This document shows positions 8,957-18,115 of a stretch of 64,000 bases of DNA, in pieces. A model generated the notes under the pieces. The model did not search any database. It was not told the origin of the DNA and saw only the letters and a program-made list of their open reading frames with translations. Origin of the DNA: Mycobacterium sp. Z3061 (lineage in GTDB: Bacteria > Actinomycetota > Actinomycetes > Mycobacteriales > Mycobacteriaceae); contig NZ_CP134062.1 of assembly GCF_031583025.1 (NCBI RefSeq), positions 3,658,001 through 3,722,000 of the forward strand. The letters run 5' to 3'. The position numbers were made by a program, and so were the translations under genes. How positions within the stretch are numbered: position 1 is the first letter of the stretch; every line of letters begins with the position of its first letter.

Positions 8957-8997
8957 GGCGATCGCGAGCGCGGCGTAGCCGGGCGCTGCGGGTCGCC
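8957..8997. terminator. Possible bidirectional hairpin between melK and mce3R
   Basis: GGCGA (8957-8961) pairs with TCGCC (8993-8997) and, inside it, AGCGC (8967-8971) pairs with GCGCT (8983-8987), separated by a 5x5 internal loop. It lies in the 57-bp gap between two convergent genes. No T-tract follows, so it is at best an atypical terminator. Confidence 0.35.
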
Positions 8998-9005
8998 ACC
9001 GAACC

Positions 9006-10220
9006 TCAGGACCGGCTGGTCAGAATCGCCAATGCGAGCGCGGTGATCTCGTCGGCAACCCCGGAATAACGGGTCAGATGCCAGGTGCGGGCAACGTCTT
9101 CGATGAGGGTGACCGCGGCGGCGATCAGCAGGCGCGCTTCGATGATCGTCGTCTTAGGATTCAGCGCGATGATCAGGTCCGTCCAGACCGACTCGCGGTC
9201 GGCCTTGTTCCGTAGGTAGCCGTCGCGAACTTCGCCGGAGGCGTGCGACAGTTCGGTCACGCAGACAGCCACCAAGTCAGGCGCATCCAGGCTGAGCCGG
9301 ACGTGTCCCTCGACGAGACCGCGTAATCGTTGCGCCGCATCGTGATTCGCACGGATCGCCCGGACACATTCCAGGCTGCGCCATTCGTCGAGGCGGCGCA
9401 GCAGCGCGTCCAGAATGGCCTGCTTGGAGGAGAACGAACGGTACAACCCGGGACCTGCGATGCCCGCACCCTTGCCGATCTCACTGGTGCTGACGGCCGG
9501 GTAGCCCTTCGCACGGAACAGGCGGGCACCGGTCGCCAGCAGTGTTTCGTAGCGCGAGAAGAGCACGTCGCCGTCGTCGTCGGTGGCGGGGTCGAGCGGC
9601 CGTAGCTCGCTCACCGGAGGGGTGCGCGCCGCGGCCAGCGAAGCTTGGGAGAGGCACCTTTCGAGTTCGTCGGCCGGCAGGGTGAGATTGTGCCCACCTA
9701 ACCCGGTCAGCGTGCTCGACACCGCCCACGCGCGCAGTTCCGCATGCTGCGGGCCAAGACCAGGCACCTCCAGGACAACGTTGTCCCGGATGCCCGCGAC
9801 GATTGCGTTGATGCGGCGCCGGACCTCCGCGCGGTCGTTCTCGTTGAGATAGCGCGCCTCACGCTGCCACAGGACCATCAAGGAGCGGGACTCGACGGCC
9901 GCCGCGATGAGGTTGGGCAGTTCGACATGCAACGGCTGAGGTTCCGGCCCGGCCTCCCCATCGGTGAGGCGACGCGCACTCTGGTACTGATCCTGCCCGG
10001 TTCGGATCACCTCAGCGAGCAGTGCCTGCTTGTTGTCGTAGTGGCGATACAACGCACGGGCGGTGACCCCGGCGGCCTCGGCGATGTCCTCCAGCTTGAC
10101 GGAGTGGAAGCCGCGCTCGATGAAGAGCCCGACGGCTTGTTCGAGAATCTGCTGCTTTCGGTCCTTGGGTCTGCGCTTAACGGGTTGAAGCGATGTCTCC
10201 GTCAACTCGCCCCCCTTCAT
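9006..10220 (-). CDS. mce3R: Tandem TetR-family repressor Mce3R
   Basis: This 404-residue protein has two complete TetR DNA-binding domains. The first is near residues 19-70 ([14 protein letters not shown], then [16 protein letters not shown]). The second is near 220-275 ([18 protein letters not shown], then [15 protein letters not shown]). Each is followed by a helical ligand-domain segment. Two fused TetR units in one chain are unusual and identify Mce3R (Rv1963c, about 406 residues). In M. tuberculosis it represses mce3 and the Rv1933c-Rv1941 lipid genes. It lies 34 bp after the epoxide-hydrolase-like gene on the same strand, so both probably share the promoter region around 10701-10796. 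One asymmetric chain fits the asymmetric bipartite site described there. Confidence 0.88.
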   Translation of the reverse strand: MKGGELTETSLQPVKRRPKDRKQQILEQAVGLFIERGFHSVKLEDIAEAAGVTARALYRHYDNKQALLAEVIRTGQDQYQSARRLTDGEAGPEPQPLHVELPNLIAAAVESRSLMVLWQREARYLNENDRAEVRRRINAIVAGIRDNVVLEVPGLGPQHAELRAWAVSSTLTGLGGHNLTLPADELERCLSQASLAAARTPPVSELRPLDPATDDDGDVLFSRYETLLATGARLFRAKGYPAVSTSEIGKGAGIAGPGLYRSFSSKQAILDALLRRLDEWRSLECVRAIRANHDAAQRLRGLVEGHVRLSLDAPDLVAVCVTELSHASGEVRDGYLRNKADRESVWTDLIIALNPKTTIIEARLLIAAAVTLIEDVARTWHLTRYSGVADEITALALAILTSRS

Positions 10221-10254
10221 GCGATCCGGAGCCGAACATCCTGCCGAACACGGT

Positions 10255-10647
10255 CTAAAGCTTCATACCGCTCTGCCCCTCGAAGTCTGCGAGGTCAAAG
10301 TAATCGCTGAAGCGCGTGATTTTGCCATTCTTCACCTCGAACACGCCGGTGACCGGTAACACCACCTTGCGGCCGTCGTTCATGGTGAAGTAGTCGACGC
10401 GCTCAACGAGCACTCGCCCGGGCTCAGCGGCCAGCGTGACGATATCGAGCTTGGCATCGGAGAACGCGGCCAGGAAAGCCTCGAAGATCCCGCGAATGCC
10501 GGCAATGCCCTCGATCGGCGCGACCGGCACATTGTGATAGACCGCGTCGTCGGCGAAACCACTGCAGATAGTGTCGAGGCTGCGCGCCTCCCAGGATCCG
10601 AGGAAATCGCGGACGACTTGCTCGCTGGCTTCCTTGGTGTCGGTCAT
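10255..10647 (-). CDS. Limonene-1,2-epoxide hydrolase family protein (EphG-like)
   Basis: This 130-residue protein has the NTF2-like fold of limonene-epoxide hydrolase. The family catalytic Asp-Arg-Asp set is visible as ERVD in VLVERVDYF and as the final Asp in [10 protein letters not shown], with TGVFEV between them. This family opens epoxides by direct attack of water, unlike EphB. The ATG at 10647 is preceded by GAGGAGGGG; the frame is open to 10737 but lacks an alternative with a good ribosome site. It is the first gene of a unit with mce3R. Being co-transcribed with a lipid-metabolism repressor suggests it acts on a substrate related to the mel2 regulon; this is inferred. Confidence 0.85.
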   Translation of the reverse strand: MTDTKEASEQVVRDFLGSWEARSLDTICSGFADDAVYHNVPVAPIEGIAGIRGIFEAFLAAFSDAKLDIVTLAAEPGRVLVERVDYFTMNDGRKVVLPVTGVFEVKNGKITRFSDYFDLADFEGQSGMKL

Positions 10648-10682
10648 CCGAATCGCCCCTCCTCGGGTTGCGCAGAGTACAC

Positions 10683-10699
10683 CATGATCAAACATGATC
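10683..10699. repeat. Direct repeat in the divergent control region
   Basis: CATGATC occurs twice, at 10683-10689 and 10693-10699, with three A residues between, a 10-bp (one helical turn) period. It lies directly before the first block of the bipartite module at 10701 and upstream of both divergent genes. It could be a regulator site; no match to a known operator is claimed. Confidence 0.4.
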
Positions 10700-10700
10700 G

Positions 10701-10796
10701 AATTGTTAAAATACATCATTGAGGGAAAATCGGCCATTACATGCTGTTTGGTTGCCAGCTAGGGCTTCGTATTACATATCGTTCATGGACATACCG
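10701..10796 (+). promoter_or_regulatory. Bipartite control module, copy 3 (weak), between the mce3R unit and pcaD
   Basis: Aligned without gaps to the yrbE3A module, this 96-bp stretch keeps AATACATCAT in the first block (9 bases, ATACATCAT, are identical) and, 73 bp after the block start, ATATCGTTCATGGACATAC in the second (16 of 23 identical). The first seven bases of block one have diverged. The second block ends 17 bp before the pcaD start. The mce3R unit is on the opposite side, the same orientation that the yrbE3A/mce3R gap has in M. tuberculosis. It may be the autoregulatory site of mce3R; this is inferred. Confidence 0.5.
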
Positions 10797-10813
10797 ATGA
10801 AGTTGGGCCGCGT

Positions 10814-11584
10814 ATGAGCGCAGTCGAGGTGCATGCGATCGACAGCGGACGCCGCGACGGTCCCGTCGTGGTGCTGTCGAACTCGTTGGGATCGACCTAC
10901 CGCATGTGGGACGCCCAGATCGGCGCCCTCGAACGCCACTTTCGGGTGTTGCGGTACGACACCCGCGGCCACGGTGCCTCGCCGGTGCCCGACGGCCCCT
11001 ATGGCATCGAAGCCCTCACCGACGACCTCGTCGCGCTGCTCGATCGCTTCCGCATCGAACGCGCCCATGTCGTCGGCTTGTCGCTCGGCGGGATGACCGC
11101 GCTGAATCTGGCGGCGCGAAACCCTGATCGGGTCAACCGAATCGTCGTGCTGTGCACCGCGGTGCAGCTTGCGCCTGCCGGCGCATGGACGCAGCGAGCG
11201 GCCCTGGTGCGCGCGCGGGGGACTGCCGCGGTGGCGCCCTCGGTGGTGGCGCGGTGGTTCACCGGCGACTATCTGCGAGCCCACCCCGAGGTCGCTGCCG
11301 CGCACGAAAGTATCGTCGCGGCAACGCCTGCCGAAGGGTATGCGGCCTGCTGCGAGGCGATCGCCGCGGTTGACCTGCGGGCAACATTGTCGAGCGTCAT
11401 CGCACCGACGCTGGCCGTCGCCGGCGCCGACGACCCGGCCACCCCGCCCGCCAGGCTCCAAGAGATCGTCGCCGGTGTTAGCGACTCGGAACTACTGGTC
11501 GTCGATCACGCCGCGCATCTGGCCAACGCCGAACGACCCGCTGAGGTCACCACAGCGATCGTGGCCCACCTGCAACACCCGTGA
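10814..11584 (+). CDS. pcaD: Alpha/beta hydrolase, probable 3-oxoadipate enol-lactonase PcaD
   Basis: This 256-residue hydrolase has SNSLGST near residue 22, the hallmark start of PcaD-type enol-lactonases. The nucleophile is Ser90 in GLSLGG, and a late His lies in DHAAHLAN. PcaD hydrolyses 3-oxoadipate enol-lactone to 3-oxoadipate, the step after muconolactone isomerase (CatC), so with the ben and cat genes it completes benzoate conversion to 3-oxoadipate. It is divergent from the mce3R unit and convergent with the large LuxR regulator (3 bp between them). The function rests on motif and context; other small esterases look similar. Confidence 0.72.
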   Translation: MSAVEVHAIDSGRRDGPVVVLSNSLGSTYRMWDAQIGALERHFRVLRYDTRGHGASPVPDGPYGIEALTDDLVALLDRFRIERAHVVGLSLGGMTALNLAARNPDRVNRIVVLCTAVQLAPAGAWTQRAALVRARGTAAVAPSVVARWFTGDYLRAHPEVAAAHESIVAATPAEGYAACCEAIAAVDLRATLSSVIAPTLAVAGADDPATPPARLQEIVAGVSDSELLVVDHAAHLANAERPAEVTTAIVAHLQHP

Positions 11585-11587
11585 CCG

Positions 11588-14296
11588 TCAGCGGCGCAGC
11601 GCCGCCAACTCCGCCCTCGAACGCACGCCCAGCTTCGCGTAGACACGGCTCAGGTGGTACTGGACGGTCTTGGGCGACACGTATAACTCGGCAGCCACTT
11701 CACGATTCGACAATCCCTTGGCCACGAGCACTGCCACCGCCTCCTCCTGCGGAGTCAGTTCGGCGCTGTCTCGCATGTCACGAGATTGATGAAGTCCGCC
11801 GGCTTTCAGTTCGCGATCGCACCGAGCGACGTCGATGACGGCGCCCAGCGCGGCATAGAGCTCACGCGCGGTGCCGATCACAGCGTCCGCGGCGCGGCGT
11901 TTACCGGCTCGCCGAAGCGTCTGACCATAGGCCATATTCAGCCGCGCGGCGTCGTAGCGCAACCCCAGCCCGTCGAGCAGTGTCAGAGATTCCTCGAAAA
12001 CCGCTCGGGCTCCGGCGATGTCGCCGAGCGCACCGAGCAACCGGCCCCGCGCACACCCCAGACGGGCCTGCGCGCTGCGATGCTTGCGCGCCCGCGCGCG
12101 CTGTTCATGGGGCCGCAAGAACGCGTCGGCGGCCTCGAGTTCACCGTTGAGCACCAAGGCGTTTCCCATCGCGTCGGCCCACGGCCAGTAACCCGGCTCC
12201 AGGAGTGACGTGCCCGCAGCGATCTGGTTCAGCGGCTCGAGCACCCGACGGGCAGTGGCGTAATCGGTCTGCACCTCCGCGATCTGAGCGCGCAGCAGCA
12301 ACGTCGGGATACGCATCATCTCGTACTCGCCGCTGTTCGCTGAGGCGGCACACGCCGCAGACTCGGCCGCCACCCAATCCCCGCGCAAGGCAGCGATCTG
12401 ACCGGCCGTCCACTCCAACAGCGGTGTCGTCAAGACGATCCCGCTCGACCGGGCCAGCGTGCGGCCCTGCTCGACGCTGCCGAGGGCGTTGTCCCATTCG
12501 CCCATCACAAACTGCACCCGGGCCAACCATGCCCACGCCCACAAGGTGATTCGCGTCGACCCGCCGAGGGGGGCCGACGCCACCGCGCTCTCCAGGCTCG
12601 ACCGAGCCCCTTCGATGTCGTCGCACATCAACTGCACCCACCCGCGGCCCATCACCACCCGTTGCGCCTGGGCCCCGTGGCGAACTCGTCTCCTGAGGTC
12701 CTCGTAGGCGGCCACCGCGCGCTCGGGGTGGCCGGCGGCGAGGAGACCGAGACCGCGGATGGCCGCGGCCTCGATTCCCGCGGAAGAATCGCGACCGGCC
12801 AATTGCACCGCCCGGTCGGCCCACTGCACCACCTGCTCACCCTGACAGTGCACGAGGGCGTGCAGCACGTGCCGCTGGGCGATGAACGCGGCCGTTTCGG
12901 GCTCGCAATCGATGTCGACGATGTCCCATGCCCGCCGCAGTCTCAGCTCGGCCTCGGTCGCTCTGCCCCGTAGTATCGCCAGATAAGCCAAAACCAGGTT
13001 GCGCAGCGGTGTTTCGCGCAAGCTCTGCACCGCGGGCACGAGTGTGCCGGCGCCGACGCAATCCCCGGCGGCCACCAGCGCGTCGACCGAATGAGTCAGG
13101 CGCCGATCACGTAGCAGCGGGTCGGCGGTCAGGCGGCTCGCATCGCGGAACAGGATGGCGGCCAGCGACCAGGCGCCGTCCGCGCCGCATTCGCGGGCAA
13201 GCGCATCGGCCTCATCGGCCAGCACCGGATCGGGCAGCGGTGTGGCCGCAACGCGATGTCGCAACCGTGCCGCTGCGTCGGTGACAATGCCGGCAGCGCG
13301 CTGGTGGGCATCGGCGACCGCTTGCGGTCCGGCCAGATCGAGCACCGCTGCCCGGGTGAGACCGTCGCGCAACCGGGGCAGCAGGGGGTCGCCGGTCGCG
13401 AGAAGTCCTGCGCGGGTGGCCGCTTCCACCGCGGCGAAAGGCCGACCGAGGTCGGCCAACCGTGCGGCATCGGCCAGGGTGGCCTGCCCGTCAAGCACGG
13501 CCAGCGCGAGAGCCAGTGTCCTCCCCTCGGATTCAGCCTCGTTCAACTGCTCGACGACCCGCATCGTCACCTGCCTCGGTGCGGGCAGGTCCGAGTCCAG
13601 CTTCGCCCACGTCTCCGGAGGTAGCTCGTCGAGCAGGGCACGGACGTGTCCAGGGTTCCCGTCGGTGTGGCGGGTCAGCCGGTCGACCATCGAGGGATGC
13701 AGGCTCCGGCCGTAAGCGGAGGCCAGGTCGGCGACATCAGACGGGGGTAGCCCCGCCAGCCGGAGCTCGCCGGCAATCAGGTCCTGCGCCGCTGAAGCGC
13801 GGCCGTCGCTGATCATCACGATGAGCAGGGGGAGATCCCGGTGGTGTCGCGTCAGAGTCGAAAGTGCTTGCAGGGAAAGCGTGTCGGCGTGCTGGGCATC
13901 ATCGATGACGAGCAGCGTCGGTCCTCGGCCGGCCAGCTCGCGCGCCAATCCGGTGGCCGCGGACACGGGATCAGGAGGCGCGGGGGTCTGCGAAAGCTGG
14001 GCCAGCACACCCCCGACCAGTGATTTCTCCCAGGAGGCCGCGGCGGCCCACCGGCTGGCCGGGTGGCGTTCGGCGAACCGGCGCAGCAGTGCGGTCTTGC
14101 CGACGCCCGGCTGACCCGTCACCGCGATGACCTCGAGGCCGTCGGTTCCGCGGGCCGTCAGGCGCCGGGACAGATCGTCGAACTCGCTTGCGCGGCCGAC
14201 GAACGCGACGGGCGCGATGGTCACGTCCATCATCGTAAGTGCTGCCGGTCTGCCCAGCTCGGCTGCGGCGTCATGGCGGTCAGCCGATGTCGCCAC
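11588..14296 (-). CDS. Large ATP-binding LuxR-family regulator (LAL type), likely regulator of the ben operon
   Basis: This 902-residue protein has a Walker A motif GQPGVGKT at residues 61-68 and a Walker B-like stretch in LLVIDDAQHAD. A long helical, TPR-like middle follows, and a C-terminal LuxR helix-turn-helix (LTPQEEAVAVLVAKGLSNRE, then SPKTVQYHLSRVY). Such STAND-type activators bind a ligand and ATP before activating transcription. It sits directly after benD with a 17-bp overlap, so it belongs to the benABCD transcription unit. In Corynebacterium glutamicum a LuxR-type BenR is encoded with benABCD, which supports the role here by analogy. The start is uncertain: ATG 14233 is an alternative that would remove the overlap, and neither has a clear ribosome site. 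Confidence 0.8.
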   Translation of the reverse strand: MATSADRHDAAAELGRPAALTMMDVTIAPVAFVGRASEFDDLSRRLTARGTDGLEVIAVTGQPGVGKTALLRRFAERHPASRWAAAASWEKSLVGGVLAQLSQTPAPPDPVSAATGLARELAGRGPTLLVIDDAQHADTLSLQALSTLTRHHRDLPLLIVMISDGRASAAQDLIAGELRLAGLPPSDVADLASAYGRSLHPSMVDRLTRHTDGNPGHVRALLDELPPETWAKLDSDLPAPRQVTMRVVEQLNEAESEGRTLALALAVLDGQATLADAARLADLGRPFAAVEAATRAGLLATGDPLLPRLRDGLTRAAVLDLAGPQAVADAHQRAAGIVTDAAARLRHRVAATPLPDPVLADEADALARECGADGAWSLAAILFRDASRLTADPLLRDRRLTHSVDALVAAGDCVGAGTLVPAVQSLRETPLRNLVLAYLAILRGRATEAELRLRRAWDIVDIDCEPETAAFIAQRHVLHALVHCQGEQVVQWADRAVQLAGRDSSAGIEAAAIRGLGLLAAGHPERAVAAYEDLRRRVRHGAQAQRVVMGRGWVQLMCDDIEGARSSLESAVASAPLGGSTRITLWAWAWLARVQFVMGEWDNALGSVEQGRTLARSSGIVLTTPLLEWTAGQIAALRGDWVAAESAACAASANSGEYEMMRIPTLLLRAQIAEVQTDYATARRVLEPLNQIAAGTSLLEPGYWPWADAMGNALVLNGELEAADAFLRPHEQRARARKHRSAQARLGCARGRLLGALGDIAGARAVFEESLTLLDGLGLRYDAARLNMAYGQTLRRAGKRRAADAVIGTARELYAALGAVIDVARCDRELKAGGLHQSRDMRDSAELTPQEEAVAVLVAKGLSNREVAAELYVSPKTVQYHLSRVYAKLGVRSRAELAALRR

Positions 14297-15083
14297 CGGC
14301 GACGGGCAGGATTGTGCCGGTGATGTAGGAAGCTTCGTCGGAAGCCACGAAGCAGATTGCGGCGGCTTGTTCGTCCAGAGTGGCGTACCGCTTCATCAGT
14401 GACGAGGCGATCGTCTGCTCGATGTGGGCATCGAACCAGGCTTGCTCGGCGGCGTTCGCCGGCACCGGCGTACCCCGCGGGATCCGCCGCGGCGGCGCCG
14501 TCGTGCCACCGGGCGCGGTGGCCACCACCCGGATACCCGCGTCGGCGTACTCCATAGCCAATGATGCGGTGAGCGCGTTGACTCCGCCCTTGGCCGCCGA
14601 ATACGGAATCCGATGGATACCCCGGGTGGCGGCGGACGAGACGTTCACGATGACGCCGCGCCCGCGCTCGACCATCCTGGGCAGCACGGCGCGGCATGCA
14701 TGCAACGTCGTCATCAGCGATTGGTCGATCTCGGCACGGATCTCGGCGGCGCTGAACTCGGTGAACGGTTTGAAGTTGATCGCCCCGCCCACGTTGTTGA
14801 TCAACACGTCGATCCGGCCGAAGACCCGAATAGCCTGGCACACCAGCGCTTCCGCGCCCTCGTAGTGCTCGAGGTCCACCGTCGCCGATGCCACCCGGCC
14901 GGTGTCCGCAGTCAACTCGTCGGCGACTTCGCTGACCGATTCGGACCGATCGGCCAGCACGAGTGCGCCGCCCTCGGCATGAATCCGCCGGGCCGTGCGC
15001 TCGCCGATGCCTTGCGCCGCGCCGGTGACGACGACGACCTTGCCGGCAAAGCGGCCAGGGGTGATGAACGACTGGTGGTTCAC
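14280..15083 (-). CDS. benD: Benzoate diol dehydrogenase BenD (SDR)
   Basis: This is a 267-residue SDR with TGAAQGIG for the cofactor, NNVGG instead of NNAG, Ser in NVSSAATRG and Tyr-x3-Lys in YSAAK. BenD oxidises the cis-diol carboxylate made from benzoate to catechol with loss of CO2, using NAD. I chose the GTG at 15083 because it overlaps the benC stop by 4 bp (GTGA). It is the last structural gene of benABCD. Confidence 0.9.
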   Translation of the reverse strand: MNHQSFITPGRFAGKVVVVTGAAQGIGERTARRIHAEGGALVLADRSESVSEVADELTADTGRVASATVDLEHYEGAEALVCQAIRVFGRIDVLINNVGGAINFKPFTEFSAAEIRAEIDQSLMTTLHACRAVLPRMVERGRGVIVNVSSAATRGIHRIPYSAAKGGVNALTASLAMEYADAGIRVVATAPGGTTAPPRRIPRGTPVPANAAEQAWFDAHIEQTIASSLMKRYATLDEQAAAICFVASDEASYITGTILPVAGGDIG

Positions 15084-16213
15084 GGCTGCCTCGGCTGGAA
15101 CACCAATTGACCGGCGATGCACCGGGCACCCGACTCGTACAGGTGCGGATCGTCACGGTCGAGTGCACTGGACGGTGTCAGCGCCGGCGTGAACTTCTCG
15201 TAATAGAAGTCCGGTGGTGCGCCGTGCGCGCTCGTGACATATCCCCGCACCGCATCCACCATCGGCGGGGGACCACAGAGGTAGATGGCGACGTCGCCGT
15301 CGTTGAGGTGTTGGGGCGCAATCAGACTGGTTACGACGCCGCGGTCGGGTCCTCTGTTCGGTGCGGTGCTGGCCGGATCGTAGACGCAGTAGTCCCATGT
15401 GAACGTCGTTAACCCCGAGGCGATTTCGCCGATCTCGTCCAGGCAGACGAGGTCGTCGTCGGTGCTGACGCCGTAGATGAGATGTGTTCTGCGCGGGTCG
15501 CCGGTGGCGCCCATGGTGCGCAACATCGCCAGGATCGGCGCTAGGCCGGTGCCGCCGGCGAGCAGCAGCAACGGGCGGTCGTCCTCCCGCAGAAAGAAGC
15601 AGCCGTGTGGGCCGGTGAAGCAGATGCGGTCACCGACAGCGGCGCGGTGCGTCAGGTACTGCGACATCGCTCCGCCCGGGGTCAGCTTGATCAGGAACGT
15701 GAGTCGGGTTGCCCGGGGGGAGTTGCTGAAAGAATACGACCGCACCTGATGGGTGCCCGGTACGGCGATGTTCACGTACTGACCCGGCAGGAACTCCAGT
15801 TCGTTGCGGTTGGGTAGGTCGATGCCGAGCTTGACCGTGGTGGCCGACAGCGGTTCCAGCCGGGTCAGGGTGCCGGCGTACGTGGTGGCCGTTGTCTTGG
15901 CGGTTTCGGAGGTGCCCGCAATCAGCATGACAAGATCGGAGCGGGGCCGCGTCTGGCACGGCAGGACGTAGCCGGCGGCGGCTTCAGCGCGGGTCAGCGC
16001 GTCGTCGAGGTAGTTGCCGCCGTCATAGCTGCCGTTGGTGCACAACGCTTTACAGGTCCCGCAGGCACCGTCGCGGCAGTCGAGTGGAATGTTGATCCGC
16101 TGCTGGTAGGACGCGTCAGCCACCGTCTGATCGGTTCGGCAGGTAATGAACCGGGTGACACCGTCCTCGAACGAGAGCGCCACCGAAAAGGCGGGTGCTG
16201 ACACGACAGTCAT
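15080..16213 (-). CDS. benC: Benzoate dioxygenase reductase BenC
   Basis: This 377-residue electron-transfer protein has three modules: an N-terminal plant-type 2Fe-2S ferredoxin (CRDGACGTCKALC, with a fourth Cys in VLPCQT), an FAD domain with RSYSFSN, and an NAD domain with GGTGLAPILAML and CGPPPMVDAV. It passes electrons from NADH to the BenAB oxygenase. The ATG at 16213 is one base after the benB stop. The overall design resembles the first two domains of MelG in this window, a useful comparison for domain boundaries. Confidence 0.92.
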   Translation of the reverse strand: MTVVSAPAFSVALSFEDGVTRFITCRTDQTVADASYQQRINIPLDCRDGACGTCKALCTNGSYDGGNYLDDALTRAEAAAGYVLPCQTRPRSDLVMLIAGTSETAKTTATTYAGTLTRLEPLSATTVKLGIDLPNRNELEFLPGQYVNIAVPGTHQVRSYSFSNSPRATRLTFLIKLTPGGAMSQYLTHRAAVGDRICFTGPHGCFFLREDDRPLLLLAGGTGLAPILAMLRTMGATGDPRRTHLIYGVSTDDDLVCLDEIGEIASGLTTFTWDYCVYDPASTAPNRGPDRGVVTSLIAPQHLNDGDVAIYLCGPPPMVDAVRGYVTSAHGAPPDFYYEKFTPALTPSSALDRDDPHLYESGARCIAGQLVFQPRQP

Positions 16214-16214
16214 C

Positions 16215-16739
16215 TCAGACGTGGTAGATGTCCACCACGTGGTGGATGTAGTCGTTCTTGAGCACCACCGTCTTGCGCCGAATGACCGGGTTCGCTCCGG
16301 AGAAGTCGATGGAGCAGAAGGATGTCCCGTAGTAGGCGTCCACTGTCTTGTAGCGGAAATACATGGTGTGCCAATTGAATCGGACATCGACCAGCTGTCC
16401 CCGACGCTCGATGACTTCCACGTTGGTGATGTTGTGACTGGTTCGTGGTTCAGGTATCGACGTGGCCGACGACCGCTCGGTGCGGATGCGGAACACCCGG
16501 TCGGCCAGCCCCCCCTTGTTCGGGTAGTAGATCAGCGAGATGTCCCGTTGGGGATCGTCCACCAGTTGATCGTCGTCCGTCCAGGCGGGCATCCAGTACA
16601 CGACGTCCTCGGCGTAGCAGTCCAGCCAATTCTCGAATTCGCGGTCATCGAGATAGCGAGCCTCGCGGTAGAGGAACTGCTCGATGGCATTCTGCGTGAT
16701 CAGCGTGGACGCCGCCGCTGTGGGACTCGCTGTAGTCAT
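16215..16739 (-). CDS. benB: Benzoate 1,2-dioxygenase beta subunit BenB
   Basis: This 174-residue protein is a ring-hydroxylating dioxygenase small subunit with an NTF2-like fold. Family marks are FLYREARYLDDREFENWL near the start, YAEDVVYWMPAW, and the SHNITNVEV stretch. It is the structural subunit of the alpha3beta3 oxygenase. Its ATG overlaps the benA stop by 4 bp (ATGA), as expected for subunits made in equal amounts. Confidence 0.93.
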   Translation of the reverse strand: MTTASPTAAASTLITQNAIEQFLYREARYLDDREFENWLDCYAEDVVYWMPAWTDDDQLVDDPQRDISLIYYPNKGGLADRVFRIRTERSSATSIPEPRTSHNITNVEVIERRGQLVDVRFNWHTMYFRYKTVDAYYGTSFCSIDFSGANPVIRRKTVVLKNDYIHHVVDIYHV

Positions 16740-18115
16740 GGAGACCGCTCCTGTTCCTTGTCCAGGGCTCTGCGCATCGATTCCAGCCAGAAACCATGCT
16801 GTACGGGGTAAAGGCCTTCATCTTCGTTCTTGATCCCGGCCGAGATGACGCTGTGCATGGCGAGGGACGCGGCTACCTCGTCCGGGCCCGGTAGCCGGTG
16901 CGCCGCACCACGACTCAAGTCGTTCCACTTGGCGGCCCGCGCCCGGAACGTCAACTGGCAGGAACGGAACTCCTCCAGGTCATCGGGCGTGGCCATGCCC
17001 GACGCGTTGAAGAAGTCTTCGTATTGACGGATGCGTTTCGCCCGCGCGGCCGCGGCCTCTCCCTTGGGCGCGATGCAGTAAATGGTCACCTCGGTCCGAT
17101 CCGGCGCGAGCGGGCGGAAATGCCGAATCTGGGTTGAAAACTGGTCCATCACATACACGTTCGGATACAGGCAGAGGTTGCGTGAGCCCTTGACCATGAA
17201 CTCGCCCTTGGCGTCGCCGAACGTGGACTTGAGGGTGTCGAGTCTGTCCCACAGTGGCCGGTCCTCGGGGTTCGCCGCCCAGGTCCACAGACACAGGTGG
17301 CCGTGCGGAAACGACCAGTAGCCGCCGCCGGACTTGCCCCAGCTGCCCGCGTCGAGCGTCTTCGTGTCGTTCGTGGACTGTCCGGCGGTGCGCCGGCTGG
17401 TGGTAGCGGCATAGTTCCAATGCGTCGCGGTCACGTGGTAGCCGTCGGCTCCGTTCTCGGCCTGCACCTTCCAATTTCCGTCGTAGACATAGGTCGACGA
17501 GCCGCGCAGCACCTCCACTCCGTCGGGGGACTGGTCGACCAGCATGTCGAGCACTTTGGCGGCGTCACCCAGATGCTCGGCAAGGGCGACAACGTCGGGA
17601 TTCAGGCTGGCGAACAGGAATCCGCGGTAATCGTCGAAGCGGGCGACTCTGGTCATGTCGTGCGAACCGCCGACGTTGAACGTCTGCGGATACCCGGCCT
17701 CGTCGGGGTCCTTGACCTTGAGCAGCTTCCCGTCGTTGCGAAACGTCCATCCGTGGAACGGGCAGGTCAGCGTCATCCGGTTGTCGGTCTTGCGGCGACA
17801 GATCATCGCGCCACGATGTGCGCAGGCGTTGATCAGGCAGTGCAGCCGGCCGTCCTTGTCGCGGGTGATGACGACCGGCTGGCGACCGATGTGGGTGGTG
17901 AAGTAGTCGCCGGGATTGGGAATCTGACTGTCATGGGCCAGATAGACCCAGTTGCCTTCGAAGATGTGCTTCATCTCCAGTTCGAAAACGTCATCATCGG
18001 TGAAGATTCGGCGATTGACGCGGAACACTCCGGCCTCGGAATCATCGATGACCGCATCGGCCAGGACGGAGGCCACCTGCGTCAGGGAGCAGCTCGCGGA
18101 CATGGTCTGCACCAT
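16736..18115 (-). CDS. benA: Benzoate 1,2-dioxygenase alpha subunit BenA
   Basis: This 459-residue catalytic subunit has Rieske 2Fe-2S ligands Cys98, His100, Cys118 and His121 (CAH and CPFHGW). The mononuclear iron site begins at GADGYHVTATH, roughly residues 220-230. The enzyme adds O2 to benzoate to form the 1,2-cis-diol. It is the first gene of benABCD and is divergent from catBAC across 147 bp. No clear Shine-Dalgarno is seen before the ATG at 18115; the ATG at 18103 is an alternative. Substrate assignment to benzoate rests on the adjoining benD and cat genes as well as on the sequence type. Confidence 0.92.
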   Translation of the reverse strand: MVQTMSASCSLTQVASVLADAVIDDSEAGVFRVNRRIFTDDDVFELEMKHIFEGNWVYLAHDSQIPNPGDYFTTHIGRQPVVITRDKDGRLHCLINACAHRGAMICRRKTDNRMTLTCPFHGWTFRNDGKLLKVKDPDEAGYPQTFNVGGSHDMTRVARFDDYRGFLFASLNPDVVALAEHLGDAAKVLDMLVDQSPDGVEVLRGSSTYVYDGNWKVQAENGADGYHVTATHWNYAATTSRRTAGQSTNDTKTLDAGSWGKSGGGYWSFPHGHLCLWTWAANPEDRPLWDRLDTLKSTFGDAKGEFMVKGSRNLCLYPNVYVMDQFSTQIRHFRPLAPDRTEVTIYCIAPKGEAAAARAKRIRQYEDFFNASGMATPDDLEEFRSCQLTFRARAAKWNDLSRGAAHRLPGPDEVAASLAMHSVISAGIKNEDEGLYPVQHGFWLESMRRALDKEQERSP

